Source of the DNA: Streptomyces cynarae
GTDB lineage: Bacteria > Actinomycetota > Actinomycetes > Streptomycetales > Streptomycetaceae
Assembly (NCBI RefSeq): GCF_025642135.1
Contig: NZ_CP106793.1
Span: forward strand, 5,300,001-5,364,000
Direction: 5' to 3'
Length of the DNA stretch: 64,000 nucleotides
The notes beneath the pieces were generated by a model. The model was not told the origin of the DNA. It was given only the letters and a program-made list of their open reading frames with translations, and did no database searches. Position 1 is the stretch's first letter, and every line of letters begins with the position of its first letter. Of this stretch, positions 9,754 to 19,479 are shown one piece after another. Made by a program: the position numbers and the translations under genes.

Positions 9754-10914
9754 TCAGGCCGGGCGCACCACGCTGTGGATGATCGGCGCGCCCCCGTAGT
9801 AGATCGACTCCTCGCGGACGTACGCCCCCGGCTTCGGCGCGTGGATCATCATGCCGTTGCCGATGTAGAGGCCGACATGGCTGATGTCGTCGTAGAAGAA
9901 GATCAGATCACCGGGCTGCGCGTCGGCGAGCGGGACCGTCGTGCCCACGTTCACCTGGTCGTAGGTGGTGCGCGGCAGTGACACCCCGGCAGCCTTCCAG
10001 GCGGCCTGGGTCAGGCCCGAGCAGTCGTACGAGCCGGGCCCGGTGGCGCCCCACACATACGGCTTGCCGATCTGGGCACGGGCGAACGCCAGCGCTTTGG
10101 CGGCTTTCGTCGCGTACGAGGGGTCTATGGAGTCCGTGGCCCCCGTGGGGGAGCCCGGCGAGCCGGTCGTCGTGGTGGTGGGGGCCGTGGGGGGCGACTG
10201 TTGCTGTGCCGCCTGCTGCCGCGCCAACTCCTGCGCCTGCCGCTGCGCCTCCTCCTGCTTCTTCTTCTCCAGCGCGGCGAGCCGTGCCCTCTCCTGCGCG
10301 GTCAGCTCGGACAGCAGGTCCCGCGCGTCGGCGAGCTTCTTCTGCACCTCCGCCTTGGCCGCCCGGAGCCTCAGCCGCGACTCGGTGAGCGACCGCAGGC
10401 TCTCGGTGGCCTCCTGCCGCTTCCTCATCGTCGCGGCCTGCTCGGTGACGTACTCGTCGACCGCTTCCTTCTGACGGCTGGTGAGCCGGCTCATCAGCTG
10501 GGCCTGGTCGAAGTAGTCCTGCGGCGTGTCGGCCAGCAGGAAGGTGGCCGTGTCGGGGGCCGCCTCCCCGGTGCGGTACTGCGCCGCGGCGAACGAACCC
10601 AGCCGGTCCCGCGCCTCGTTGAGCTTCTGGGTGCGTCTTGCGACGTCGTCGAGGAGCGCGGAGACGCGTCCCCGCTGCTGGTCGCTCTTCTCCTTCGCCG
10701 CGTCGTACTGCTCGGTGGCGGACTCGGCGCGGCGGTAGAGGTCGTCGACCTTCTTCTCGACCTCCTCGACGCTGGGCCCGCCGTCGGCGGAGGGCGCGGC
10801 GTTGGCGGTCTGCGAGAGCAGGGCCACGGAGGTGAGGGCTGCCGTCGCCAGGGCGGGGGTCCGTATGCCGGCGATACGCGTGCCCGCGGGGCGCGCCTTG
10901 CGGTGCGGCGCCAT
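9754..10914 (-). CDS. secreted NlpC/P60 peptidoglycan endopeptidase
   Basis: 386 residues: signal peptide (ALATAALTSVALLSQTANAAPSA, roughly residues 20-42), a long coiled-coil region with heptad-rich A/E/K/Q content (to ~230), a Thr/Pro/Ser linker, and a C-terminal NlpC/P60 domain with Cys in YDCSG, His in SHVGLYIG and His in IHAP. It is an exported hydrolase that cuts peptide stems in the wall, probably during growth or germination. ATG 10914 follows GAAGGAG. A c-di-AMP riboswitch lies in its leader, tying expression to that messenger. Intact paralogue of the broken gene at 6822-7888. Confidence 0.93.
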   Translation of the reverse strand: MAPHRKARPAGTRIAGIRTPALATAALTSVALLSQTANAAPSADGGPSVEEVEKKVDDLYRRAESATEQYDAAKEKSDQQRGRVSALLDDVARRTQKLNEARDRLGSFAAAQYRTGEAAPDTATFLLADTPQDYFDQAQLMSRLTSRQKEAVDEYVTEQAATMRKRQEATESLRSLTESRLRLRAAKAEVQKKLADARDLLSELTAQERARLAALEKKKQEEAQRQAQELARQQAAQQQSPPTAPTTTTTGSPGSPTGATDSIDPSYATKAAKALAFARAQIGKPYVWGATGPGSYDCSGLTQAAWKAAGVSLPRTTYDQVNVGTTVPLADAQPGDLIFFYDDISHVGLYIGNGMMIHAPKPGAYVREESIYYGGAPIIHSVVRPA

Positions 10915-10938
10915 GAAAGGCGTCTCCTTCCGTAGTCC

Positions 10939-11105
10939 GCCTACCGAGTTAGCTGTCGGGTTCGGGCGGGTGGTTCCGGAAGGTGTGCCCTACGGCCGTG
11001 CCGCGCAGGGCGGCCGGCCGATTCACCCCAAGGTCGGTTGGGTCCCCGGCTCCGGCTGTCCATCGGGCACCGGACTCGGCGGAGGCCGCACGGCCCGGCG
11101 ACGTT
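10939..11105 (-). promoter_or_regulatory. c-di-AMP riboswitch (ydaO/yuaA type)
   Basis: Read on the minus strand the leader contains AGCCGGAGCCGGGGACCC (about 11050), then TTGGGGTGAATCGGCCGGCC, and ends with CCGCCCGAACCCGACAGCTAACTCGGTAGGC-like bases near 10939. These blocks in this order are the conserved core of the ydaO/yuaA class, which binds c-di-AMP and in Streptomyces lies ahead of wall-hydrolase and resuscitation-factor genes. The NlpC/P60 start is 25 bases downstream. The class usually turns expression off when c-di-AMP is high. The 5' boundary is approximate; a covariance-model scan would set it. Confidence 0.88.
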
Positions 11106-11342
11106 CGCCGGTGGTGGTCGTACGACCCGCCCGGCACGGTAGCCAACTGGTGTGGCTGCTGTGAAGGTTGATGCGTGATATGCCCGATACGTTTTTGTGA
11201 CCTTCACGCCGGCAGCGCTTTCCGGGCGCGCAGGGTGAGCGGGTGATTCCTGCCGGTGGCAATGGCCCGGGCGGTCGCTTCCGAGGCGGAGTTTCCGGGG
11301 TGGCGGCGGGCTGTCGGTGGGGCGGCCTAGACTCGGAGAGCG
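11106..11342. promoter_or_regulatory. divergent promoter region of NlpC/P60 and pcrA
   Basis: Contains the promoter for the riboswitch-controlled transcript on the minus strand and that of pcrA on the plus strand. A -10-like TAGACT sits at 11328-11333, only ten bases ahead of the pcrA ATG, so the pcrA mRNA would have almost no leader if this box is used. I see no good -35 partner. AT-rich bases around 11165-11205 (TGATGCGTGATATGCCC) are the likely start zone of the leftward transcript. Confidence 0.4.
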
Positions 11343-13853
11343 ATGAGCAGCCTCTTTGACGACAGCTTCCTGGCGGACCTCAAGGCCACTCCGGCCCACG
11401 AGGAGGAGCCCCCGCCGCCCGAGGACCAGCACGCTCCGGAGCCTGTTCCGGACGATCTGTTCGGCGGGAAGTTCGACCTGCCACCGGACAGGGACGCGTA
11501 CTACCGCAACGGCACGCACCGCCCTGCCGTCGACATGGCGGCGCTGCTGGAGGGGCTGAACGAGAACCAGCGCGCGGCCGTCGTGCACGCCGGTTCCCCG
11601 CTGCTCATCGTGGCCGGCGCCGGCTCCGGCAAGACGCGTGTGCTCACCCACCGCATCGCGTACCTGCTGGCCGAGCGGGGCGTCCACCCCGGGCAGATCC
11701 TCGCGATCACCTTCACCAACAAGGCCGCGGGCGAGATGAAGGAGCGGGTCGAGCAGCTCGTCGGCCCGCGCGCGAACGCGATGTGGGTGATGACCTTCCA
11801 TAGCGCCTGCGTCCGCATCCTGCGCCGGGAGAGCAAGAGGCTCGGCTTCACGTCCTCCTTCTCCATCTACGACGCCGCCGACAGCAAGCGCCTGATGGCC
11901 CTCGTCTGCCGTGACCTGGACCTCGACCCCAAGCGCTTCCCGCCCAAGTCCTTCAGCGCCAAGATCTCCAACCTGAAGAACGAGCTGATCGACGAGGAGG
12001 ACTTCGCCGCCCAGGCGGCCGACGGTTTCGAGAAGACCCTCGCCCAGGCGTACGCGCTCTACCAGTCCCGGCTGCGCGAGGCGAACGCGCTCGACTTCGA
12101 CGATCTGATCATGACGACGGTCAATCTGCTGCGCGCCTTCCCGGACGTCGCCGAGCACTACCGCCGCCGTTTCCGCCACGTCCTCGTCGACGAGTACCAG
12201 GACACCAACCACGCCCAGTACGCCCTGGTGCGCGAACTCGTGGGCACCCGCGCGCACGACGAGGACGTCCCGCCCAACGAGCACGACGTCCCGCCCGCCG
12301 AGCTGTGCGTCGTCGGCGACGCCGACCAGTCGATCTACGCCTTCCGCGGCGCGACCATCCGCAACATCCTCCAGTTCGAGGAGGACTACCCGGACGCCAC
12401 GACGATCCTGCTGGAGCAGAACTACCGCTCCACGCAGACGATCCTCTCCGCCGCCAACGCGGTCATCGAGCGCAACGAGTCCCGCCGTCCGAAGAACCTG
12501 TGGACCAACGCGGGCGCCGGCGCCCGGATCACCGGCTACGTCGCCGACACCGAGCACGACGAGGCGCAGTTCGTCGCCGACGAGATAGACCGCCTCACGG
12601 ACGCGGGCGAGGCCAAGGCCGGGGACGTCGCCGTCTTCTACCGCACCAACGCACAGTCCCGTGTCTTCGAAGAGGTCTTCATCCGCGTCGGCCTGCCCTA
12701 CAAGGTCGTCGGCGGCGTCCGCTTCTACGAGCGCAAGGAGGTCCGGGACGTCCTGGCCTACCTGCGGGTGCTGGCGAACCCGGAGGACTCCGTGCCGCTG
12801 CGGCGCATCCTGAACGTGCCCAAGCGGGGCATCGGCGAGCGCGCCGAGGCGATGATCGACGCCCTCGCCCAGCGCGAGAAGATCAGCTTCTCGCAGGCCC
12901 TTCGCCGCGTCGACGAGGCGTACGGCATGGCGGCCCGCTCCACCAACGCGGTCAAGCGGTTCAACACGCTGATGGAGGAGCTGCGCACGATCGTGGAGTC
13001 GGGCGCCGGACCGGCCACGGTCCTCGAGGCCGTCCTCGAACGCACCGGCTACCTCGCCGAGTTGCAGTCCTCGACCGACCCCCAGGACGAGACCCGGATC
13101 GAGAACCTTCAGGAACTCGCCGCCGTCGCCCTGGAGTTCGAACAGGAGCGCGGCGAGGGAGCGGAGACCGCAGGGGCTGCCGTCCCGGGCGGCACTCTGG
13201 CCGACTTCCTGGAGCAGGTCGCACTCGTCGCCGACTCCGACCAGATTCCCGACGGGGAAGAGGGTGACGGCGTCATCACGCTGATGACCCTGCACACCGC
13301 GAAGGGCCTCGAGTTCCCGGTGGTCTTCCTGACCGGCATGGAGGACGGCGTCTTCCCGCACATGCGCGCGCTCGGGCAGACCAAGGAACTGGAGGAGGAG
13401 CGGCGCTTGGCGTACGTCGGCATCACGCGTGCGCGGGAGCGGCTCTACCTGACGCGGTCGGCCATGCGCAGCGCCTGGGGCCAGCCGTCGTACAACCCGC
13501 CCTCGCGGTTCCTGGAGGAGATCCCGGAGCAGCACGTGGAGTGGAAGCGGAAGGGTGGTTCCTTCGCGGCGCCGTCGTCCGGGCCGCTCTCGGGGGTGGC
13601 GGCCTCGCTGTCGTCGTCCCGTTCGCGCTCGTCGGCAGCGGGCGCGTCCGGGTTCGCCACGCGCCGGGGCGGGGCGACGGAGCGGCCGGTGGTCTCGCTG
13701 GCGGTGGGCGACCGTGTCACCCATGACCAGTTCGGCCTCGGGACGGTCGTCGCTGTGAAGGGCACGGGGTCGAACGCGGAGGCGACGATCGACTTCGGGG
13801 ATGAGAAGCCGAAGCGGCTGCTGCTGCGGTACGCGCCGGTGGAGAAGCTGTAG
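11343..13853 (+). CDS. pcrA: UvrD/Rep-type DNA helicase PcrA
   Basis: 836 residues, normal for actinobacterial PcrA. Superfamily 1A motifs are in order: Q-motif GLNENQRAAVV, Walker A VAGAGSGKTRVLTHRI, motif Ia ITFTNKAAGEMKER, motif II VDEYQDTNHAQY, motif III VGDADQSIYAFRGA, motif IV QNYRSTQ, and motifs V/VI LMTLHTAKGLEFPVVFLTGME and RRLAYVGITRAR. A C-terminal Tudor-like tail (VGDRVTHDQFGLGTVVAVKG) is the RNA-polymerase-contact domain of PcrA. It unwinds DNA 3' to 5' in repair, plasmid replication and transcription-conflict resolution. The first ~60 residues are a disordered acidic extension. Confidence 0.96.
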   Translation: MSSLFDDSFLADLKATPAHEEEPPPPEDQHAPEPVPDDLFGGKFDLPPDRDAYYRNGTHRPAVDMAALLEGLNENQRAAVVHAGSPLLIVAGAGSGKTRVLTHRIAYLLAERGVHPGQILAITFTNKAAGEMKERVEQLVGPRANAMWVMTFHSACVRILRRESKRLGFTSSFSIYDAADSKRLMALVCRDLDLDPKRFPPKSFSAKISNLKNELIDEEDFAAQAADGFEKTLAQAYALYQSRLREANALDFDDLIMTTVNLLRAFPDVAEHYRRRFRHVLVDEYQDTNHAQYALVRELVGTRAHDEDVPPNEHDVPPAELCVVGDADQSIYAFRGATIRNILQFEEDYPDATTILLEQNYRSTQTILSAANAVIERNESRRPKNLWTNAGAGARITGYVADTEHDEAQFVADEIDRLTDAGEAKAGDVAVFYRTNAQSRVFEEVFIRVGLPYKVVGGVRFYERKEVRDVLAYLRVLANPEDSVPLRRILNVPKRGIGERAEAMIDALAQREKISFSQALRRVDEAYGMAARSTNAVKRFNTLMEELRTIVESGAGPATVLEAVLERTGYLAELQSSTDPQDETRIENLQELAAVALEFEQERGEGAETAGAAVPGGTLADFLEQVALVADSDQIPDGEEGDGVITLMTLHTAKGLEFPVVFLTGMEDGVFPHMRALGQTKELEEERRLAYVGITRARERLYLTRSAMRSAWGQPSYNPPSRFLEEIPEQHVEWKRKGGSFAAPSSGPLSGVAASLSSSRSRSSAAGASGFATRRGGATERPVVSLAVGDRVTHDQFGLGTVVAVKGTGSNAEATIDFGDEKPKRLLLRYAPVEKL

Positions 13854-13895
13854 CCCCGCTTCCGGGCCCTCGCTGAACGGCGGGGGCTCGCCGCG

Positions 13896-13949
13896 GAGCC
13901 GGTCGGTCTGGTGAGCCGGTCGACAACCAGTCGTTCGGGGAGCCGGTCG
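13896..13949. repeat. three copies of GAGCCGGTCG between convergent genes
   Basis: The decamer GAGCCGGTCG occurs at 13896, 13913 and 13940, with a looser fourth copy (GAGCCGAGTCGGTC) just after. It fills the 111-base gap between the ends of pcrA and the M23 peptidase gene. It may fold into alternative hairpins that end transcription, but no T-tract is present. Confidence 0.5.
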
Positions 13950-13964
13950 GTCGAGCCGAGTCGG

Positions 13965-15467
13965 TCAGGTCGGGTCGAGCCCGTGGCTGCGCAGCCACGG
14001 CAGCGGGTCTATCGCGGCGCCTCCGCTGGGGCGCACCTCGAAGTGGAGGTGGGGGCCGGTGGAGTTGCCCGAGTTGCCGGAGTACGCGATCGGCTGACCG
14101 GCCTTCACGGTCGTACCGGCGGGGACCCGGTAGCTGGACAGGTGGCAGTACCAGGTCTGCGTACCGTCCTTGGCGGTCAGGATCAGCATGTTGCCGTACG
14201 CGCTGTTCCACTTGGTCTGCACGGTGCCGTCGGTCGCGGCCATCACCGTCGTCCCGTACGCCACCGGGAAGTCGATGCCGGTGTGCACGGACATCCAGTT
14301 GACACCCGCCTGGCCGAAGTAGGCGCTGAGGCCCCTCTGCAGGACCGGCAGCGCGAACTTGGGGCGAAGCCGCTCCTTGAGCGCCGCCTCGGCCGCCGCC
14401 TTCTTCTGCTCGGCCACTTGCTGGGCCTTGAGGTCGATACGTTCCTGGGTGCGACTCGCCCGGTCCGCGAAGTCGTTCGCGCCGGCCGAGAGGTTCGCGA
14501 GCTGGGAGTCCAGCTTCTTGTTGGCGGCGGACGGCTTCACCGGTGTGTCGGCGGCGCTCGCCGTGGTGTCCTTGCCGTCGTTCCCGCCCACGCCGACGGT
14601 CGCCGCGGCGATCCCGGCGACCCCCATCACACACACCGACGGCACCGCGACCGTGAGCAGCGCGGACCGCCTCGCCGGGGTGCGACGCCGGGAACGGCTC
14701 GCGGCGCGGGATGCGGCACGCGTGGGCGGGAGGGGTGTGCGCTCTTCCTGGTCGTCGAGCAGCGAGACGTCGTCGGCCGCTCCTGACGGGGCGTCGTCGT
14801 CGGTGCGCCGCTCGGACGGGAGCGCATCGAAGGCGGCGGTGGCTGCCTGGTGTTCGAAGGGCTCGGCGTCGGCGAAGGGGTCGGGGACGGCGTGCTCGAA
14901 GCCGCCGGTGGCCGCATGTTCCGACTCGTGTTCCGGGCTTCCCGCCGAGTTCCACTGCGTGGCGTCGTACGTGCCCGTGTCGAAGGTCTGCGTGCCCCAT
15001 TCCCACTGCTGGGTGAAGACCGCCGACTGCTCCGCCTCGAGCCAGGCCTGCGCGTCCCACTGGCCGGTGGCGTCGGGGGCCTGGGCCTGCGCGGGAATGG
15101 CGGCCAGCTGCTGGTACCCGGTCGCCCACGCCGCCGTGTCATGGGCGCCGGTGTCGAACGCGGCGTGGTGCTGGGCCGCGTACGGGTCGTAGTGCGGCGC
15201 CTGGTGCGTGCCGGTGCCGAAGGTCTCGTGGCTGCCGGTGTCGTGGCTGCCGGTGGACCACTGGCCGGTGTCGTACGAACCGGTCCCGCCGTCACCCGGA
15301 AGGTCGCCGAAGAGGGGATCGGTCGCGAAGGTCGCGGTGGAGTCGGCGTAGGTCGTGAACTCACCGTACTGGCCACCCTGGGGGCCGTACGACGCGTACT
15401 GCGCCGAGGCGGCATCGGGGGCCGGAGCCGGGGGAGTTGCGGTCCCCGACGGGTGACGGTCGTGCAC
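13965..15467 (-). CDS. M23 family metallopeptidase, membrane anchored
   Basis: 500 residues. The N-terminal ~270 are low complexity, rich in His, Ala, Thr and Gly with repeats like TGSHDTGSHETFGTGTH, and probably cytoplasmic. One membrane helix (LLTVAVPSVCVMGVAGIAAATVG) follows an Arg-rich stop. Outside lie a short coiled coil (ERIDLKAQQVAEQKKAAAEA) and a C-terminal M23/LytM domain with HTGIDFP and HLHF zinc ligands. It should cut or regulate cutting of peptidoglycan cross-links. GTG 15467 follows GAGAAG; the earlier part of the open frame is Arg-rich and unlikely. The large intracellular repeat-rich head is unusual for a LytM protein. Confidence 0.88.
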   Translation of the reverse strand: MHDRHPSGTATPPAPAPDAASAQYASYGPQGGQYGEFTTYADSTATFATDPLFGDLPGDGGTGSYDTGQWSTGSHDTGSHETFGTGTHQAPHYDPYAAQHHAAFDTGAHDTAAWATGYQQLAAIPAQAQAPDATGQWDAQAWLEAEQSAVFTQQWEWGTQTFDTGTYDATQWNSAGSPEHESEHAATGGFEHAVPDPFADAEPFEHQAATAAFDALPSERRTDDDAPSGAADDVSLLDDQEERTPLPPTRAASRAASRSRRRTPARRSALLTVAVPSVCVMGVAGIAAATVGVGGNDGKDTTASAADTPVKPSAANKKLDSQLANLSAGANDFADRASRTQERIDLKAQQVAEQKKAAAEAALKERLRPKFALPVLQRGLSAYFGQAGVNWMSVHTGIDFPVAYGTTVMAATDGTVQTKWNSAYGNMLILTAKDGTQTWYCHLSSYRVPAGTTVKAGQPIAYSGNSGNSTGPHLHFEVRPSGGAAIDPLPWLRSHGLDPT

Positions 15468-15769
15468 CGACTTCTCTTTCGCCTCGACAACAGGGGCTGC
15501 CAGAGCAGTGCGGCGACTGTACCCGGCAGTACGCGGGCGCGACAATCTTCCGCAGGTTTCCGGTGGGCAGGAAACGGGCATTCGGCCGTGTTTCGGGGGT
15601 CACCGCACAAGGCCTTGGTGCTGCGTTCGATGAATGTTCGAGTGCGGGTGGGTGTCGGGGAGGTGTGGGCGGCCGTCCTGGTGCTGTGACGAGCGTGAGC
15701 ACCGGGCGGCCGGATGCCGGGTCGGGCACGGACGCCGGGTGCTGTGTCAGGCATGGCGCGCGGCGGGGC
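15468..15769. other. 302-base intergenic region upstream of the M23 gene
   Basis: Must hold the promoter of the leftward M23 gene and the end of the esterase transcript. I see no confident -35/-10 pair, riboswitch core or hairpin with a T-tract. Confidence 0.4.
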
Positions 15770-16627
15770 TCACGCCACCGTGAGGCCGCCGGTGTGGGCC
15801 GCGGCCGCCGTCGGCTCCTCGAGGTCCAGGGCCTGCCGTATCCCGGCCGCGACCGCGGGGTGCACCGGCAGGGCCAGATGGCCGATGCCGCTCACCCGAA
15901 TGTTCTGCGCCACCAGGTCCGGATGGTCGACGCACGCCGCCTCGAGTGGATCCATCAGCGGGTCCAGATCGCTCCAGAAGCTCACGAAGTGCGTACGGCA
16001 GCCGGGCGCCGGCTCACGCAGCTCCTCGATCAGCTCCGAGCCCGGACGCATCTGGCGGACGATGGGGTGCGCGTTCGCGAGCGGGGCGACGCGGGTGCCG
16101 GAGTGGGGTGTACCGAGCGTGACGAGCCTGCGGACGCGGAGGTCGCCACCGAGCCGCTGCACGTAATACCGGGCGATCAGACCGCCCAGGCTGTGTCCGA
16201 CGATGTCCACCTGTCGCTGGCCGGTGCGGTCGCAGATCTCCTCCACATGCCGGCCGAGCAGCTCGGCCGCGATGCGGATGTCACACGTCAACGGCGAGTA
16301 ATTGAGCGACTCGATGTGCTGACGGCCGTGCTGTGCGAGGTTCCGGCGCAGGAGGACGAAGACCGAGCGGTTGTCGATGAACCCGTGCAGCAGGATCACC
16401 GGAGGCTTGGCCTCGGTGGGGAGTGCGGTGGTGTCCGGAGGGGGCGGGAGCGGGGCGCAGCGGCGCTCCTGGATGATTCCCGACGGGTAGAGGAGCACGT
16501 GCCCGGCGAGAATCGCCAGCTCCAGGGCGGTCGCCTTCAGCAGCGCGATGGAGAGCCCGGCCAGTCTGCTGGGGAACAGGCGCTGGCACAGCGGAACCAG
16601 AGGCTCTACTACCCCGGTGACCTTCAT
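15770..16627 (-). CDS. alpha/beta-hydrolase, lipase/esterase with membrane-associated N-terminus
   Basis: 285 residues. After a hydrophobic N-terminal segment (LSIALLKATALELAILAGHVLLYP) comes an alpha/beta-hydrolase: oxyanion loop VILLHGFIDN, nucleophile S146 in GHSLGG, followed by RYYVQRLGG, TLGTPHSGT, acid region DPLMDP, and catalytic His in GIGHLALP. This is the pattern of triacylglycerol lipases of the LipA/Lip2 type. ATG 16627 is preceded by GGGAGGT, which settles the start. Location is probably membrane-associated or secreted. Substrate is unknown. Confidence 0.88.
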   Translation of the reverse strand: MKVTGVVEPLVPLCQRLFPSRLAGLSIALLKATALELAILAGHVLLYPSGIIQERRCAPLPPPPDTTALPTEAKPPVILLHGFIDNRSVFVLLRRNLAQHGRQHIESLNYSPLTCDIRIAAELLGRHVEEICDRTGQRQVDIVGHSLGGLIARYYVQRLGGDLRVRRLVTLGTPHSGTRVAPLANAHPIVRQMRPGSELIEELREPAPGCRTHFVSFWSDLDPLMDPLEAACVDHPDLVAQNIRVSGIGHLALPVHPAVAAGIRQALDLEEPTAAAAHTGGLTVA

Positions 16628-17272
16628 TGGCCGACCTCCCGTCGGCACGCGCGAGGACGTCTCCGTGCCCCCGTGTGCCCTCATGGAAAGCCGTGGCGGT
16701 GGCCTGTGGGGCAGGTTCCGCGGGTACGGCCGTGCCGCGGGTGCGGCGCGTACGGCGCCGGTTGACGCGACGGGCGCCGTTCTCGTCGTGGTGACATGAC
16801 CCGCCCGTCCTCGTGGCGCGGTGTCCCGTCCTCCTCGTACGGGTGGTGCTCCCCGCTTTCGTGCCCTTGCATTCCTTTCGCCGGCGTACCGCACCACCAC
16901 GGCGCCCCGCTGGTGGGGCGGTGGTGCGGCCGCCTTGGTGCGGCTCTCCTTGCGCACGATCCCCTCGGTCCACGGCGCTCGAGCCGCTGCCGCGGCGCGT
17001 GTGCCGCGGGGAGGGGGGACCCTGCGCGGCGAACGTGTCCCATTGTGTGATTTCCCCCTCGGTCACCACCGCGAAACTGCCGGTTGCGGGATGCTGGCGA
17101 TAACGTTCGTTCACTTCCCGGGTCGGTACGGCGCGGGACGCCGGTGCCGGCGGGGCCGATCCGCCGGTTCGAGGCGTGCCGACCGTGCGGTCCGTGTGTC
17201 CGCCGGTGCGGTGATGTGGCGGCAGGCGGTCCATCGGTACAGGGTGTGTGTAGTCGCTTCATGGAGGCAGTG
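16628..17272. other. 645-base gap between divergent lipase and icmB genes
   Basis: Several open frames cross it on both strands, but all have Arg/Pro/Gly-rich translations, poor third-position bias and no recognisable segment. No tRNA, riboswitch core or long repeat is visible. The icmB promoter should lie at its right end; the only firm element is the Shine-Dalgarno GGAGG at 17264-17268. Confidence 0.45.
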
Positions 17273-17689
<417 letters not shown>

Positions 17690-17712
17690 AGCTCCGTAGC
17701 CGTCGTCGTCGC

Positions 17713-17769
17713 GCCTCCGCAGGTGCCAACTGGCGGAGGCCGGGCACAGCCCGCCGGCCGCGGCGGGCT
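17713..17769. terminator. two hairpins between convergent icmB and DUF5691-like genes
   Basis: Stem 1: GCCTCCGC at 17713-17720 with GCGGAGGC at 17733-17740. Stem 2: AGCCCGCC at 17748-17755 with GGCGGGCT at 17762-17769, loop of six. Both are perfect. No T-tract follows, as is common in Streptomyces. Position between two convergent stops supports a bidirectional terminator. Confidence 0.6.
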
Positions 17770-17817
17770 GATCGGCGTCCGGCGCGGAGGACCGAGGGGC
17801 TGGGGTGGACCCACGGC

Positions 17818-19438
17818 TCACGCGCCCCGCAGTTCCTCCGCCATCGCCGCCCGCAGCCGCAGCGTCGTCGTCAGACGCTGGAAGGCCTCCGCCCAGTAGC
17901 CGCCCGCACCGGGCGACGCGTCCTCCGGCTCGTCGGGTATCGCCGTCAGCGCGTCGAGGCGGCTCGCCTCCGCCGGGTCCAGGCACCGCTCCGCCAACCC
18001 CATCACCCCGCTGAAGCTCCACGGGTAACTTCCGGCGTCCCGCGCGATGTTGAGGGCGTCGACGACGGCCCGGCCCAGGGGAGCGGCCCAGGGCACCGCG
18101 CACACCCCGAGGAGTTGGAACGCCTCCGACAGGCCGTGCGTGGCGATGAACCCGGCGACCCAGTCGGCCCGGTCCCCGGGAGCCAGCGTCGAAAGCAGCT
18201 TCGCCCGCTCGGCCAGGGACACCGCCCCCGGGCCCGCGGCCTCCGGTGCGGACGGCGGGCCGAGCAGGGCCCGCGACCATGCGGCGTCCCGCTGCCGTAC
18301 CGCCGCCCGGCACCAGGCCGCGTGCAGTTCGCCCCGCCAGTCGTCGGCCACCGGCAGAGCGACGATCTCCTCCGGCGTACGCCCCCCGAGCCGCGCCTGC
18401 CATGTGCCGAGCGGTGCCGCCTCCACCAACTGGCCGAGCCACCACGACCGTTCGCCTCGTCCTGCCGGTGGTTTCGGCACCACTCCGTCGCGCTCCATGC
18501 CCGGATCGCACTCGTGCGGCGCCTCGACCACGATCACCGGCTCCCCCTGTGTGGGGTCGACCGCCACGCAGGCCGCAGCCCGCGCCGCCATCCGCCCGGC
18601 CAGGGCCGAATCCGGCAGTGCGGACAGCAACTCCGCCGCCGTCGCCCGCACATTGCGGCTGCGGTCGGAGAGCGCCTGCTCCAGGAAGGGCTCGTCCGCC
18701 GGCTGAAGTCGCGTGCGCAGCGAGTCGAGGAACATCAGGCGGTCCTCGGCCCGCTCCGTCGCCCAGGTGCCGGCCAGCAGGTCCCGGGCGAGAGCGGGGT
18801 GCTGAGCGCGGAGCGAGGTGAGCAGGGCCACCCGCTCGGCGAACAGGCCCTCCTGCCACAGCAGGCGGACGCGGTCCGGCTCCTGAGGCGGCGGCAGGTC
18901 GGAACCGCCGCCGGGCACGGAGCGCAGCGCGAAGCGCCACTCCGGGTTCATCCGGGCCAGCCACAGGGCGCGCGGGCGGCGAAGGCCAGCGCCGCCGGTC
19001 GCAGATCCGTGCGGGCGCGGGCCGCGTCCAGCAGCGCCGGCAGCGCCTGCGGGGGTGGTGCGTAGCCGCGTTCGTTGGCCAGCGCCAGCCACTGCGGCAG
19101 CAACTCCATGAGGTCGGGTGCGGCCCCCGGCGGCCGCCACCGCCCGTGCCGGGGCGGTCCGACAGCAGCAGGGCCAGTCTGCGGGCCGCCGCGGGCGGCA
19201 GCGGTGGGCGGGGGTCCGCCACCGCGGGCTCCGGGCGCGGTCCGGCCGGTGCGGGGCGCAGCCCGGCCCTGCGGCGGACGGTCTCCACGGCGGCCAGGTC
19301 CAGCAGCGCCGCCGGAGCCTGCGGGCCGGACGGCAGCCAGGGCGGGGTGCGCCGGTCGGTGCCCAGCAGGGCCACCGTGACAAGCTCCTCCCAGGGCACG
19401 GCGGAGGACGTGCCCGGGGGAGCGGGAGTCGCATTCAT
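17818..19438 (-). CDS. DUF5691-like HEAT-repeat-type protein, two frameshifts
   Basis: Start ATG 19438 gives MNATPAPPGTSSAVPWEELVTVALLGTDRR. That frame breaks at the C5 run 19124-19128; the middle (DLMELLPQWLALANERGYAPPP) is in a second frame; a second break near 18970 leads to the long remainder (ALWLARMNPEWRFALRS to the stop). Each break is one missing base. The restored protein has about 540 residues, mostly alpha-helical repeats (LLTSLRAQHPALARDLL, RNVRATAAELLSALPD). I assign it to DUF5691 from memory of the family that travels with SWIM, MoxR and VWA genes; the function is unknown, probably a scaffold. It lies 41 bases after the SWIM gene in the same operon. Confidence 0.75.
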
Positions 19439-19479
19439 GTCGGCCCCTTCCGGGTCGGTACCGAGTCGCTCGGGTGTCG

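Noticed and set aside
10941..13724. 927-codon open frame on the minus strand opposite pcrA
   Set aside because: Arg/Val/Leu/Gly-rich translation without domain, wholly antisense to a helicase with all its motifs; an expected shadow in GC-rich DNA.
16628..17272. additional genes in the lipase-icmB gap
   Set aside because: Four overlapping open frames on both strands, all with low-complexity Arg/Pro/Gly translation and no Shine-Dalgarno support.
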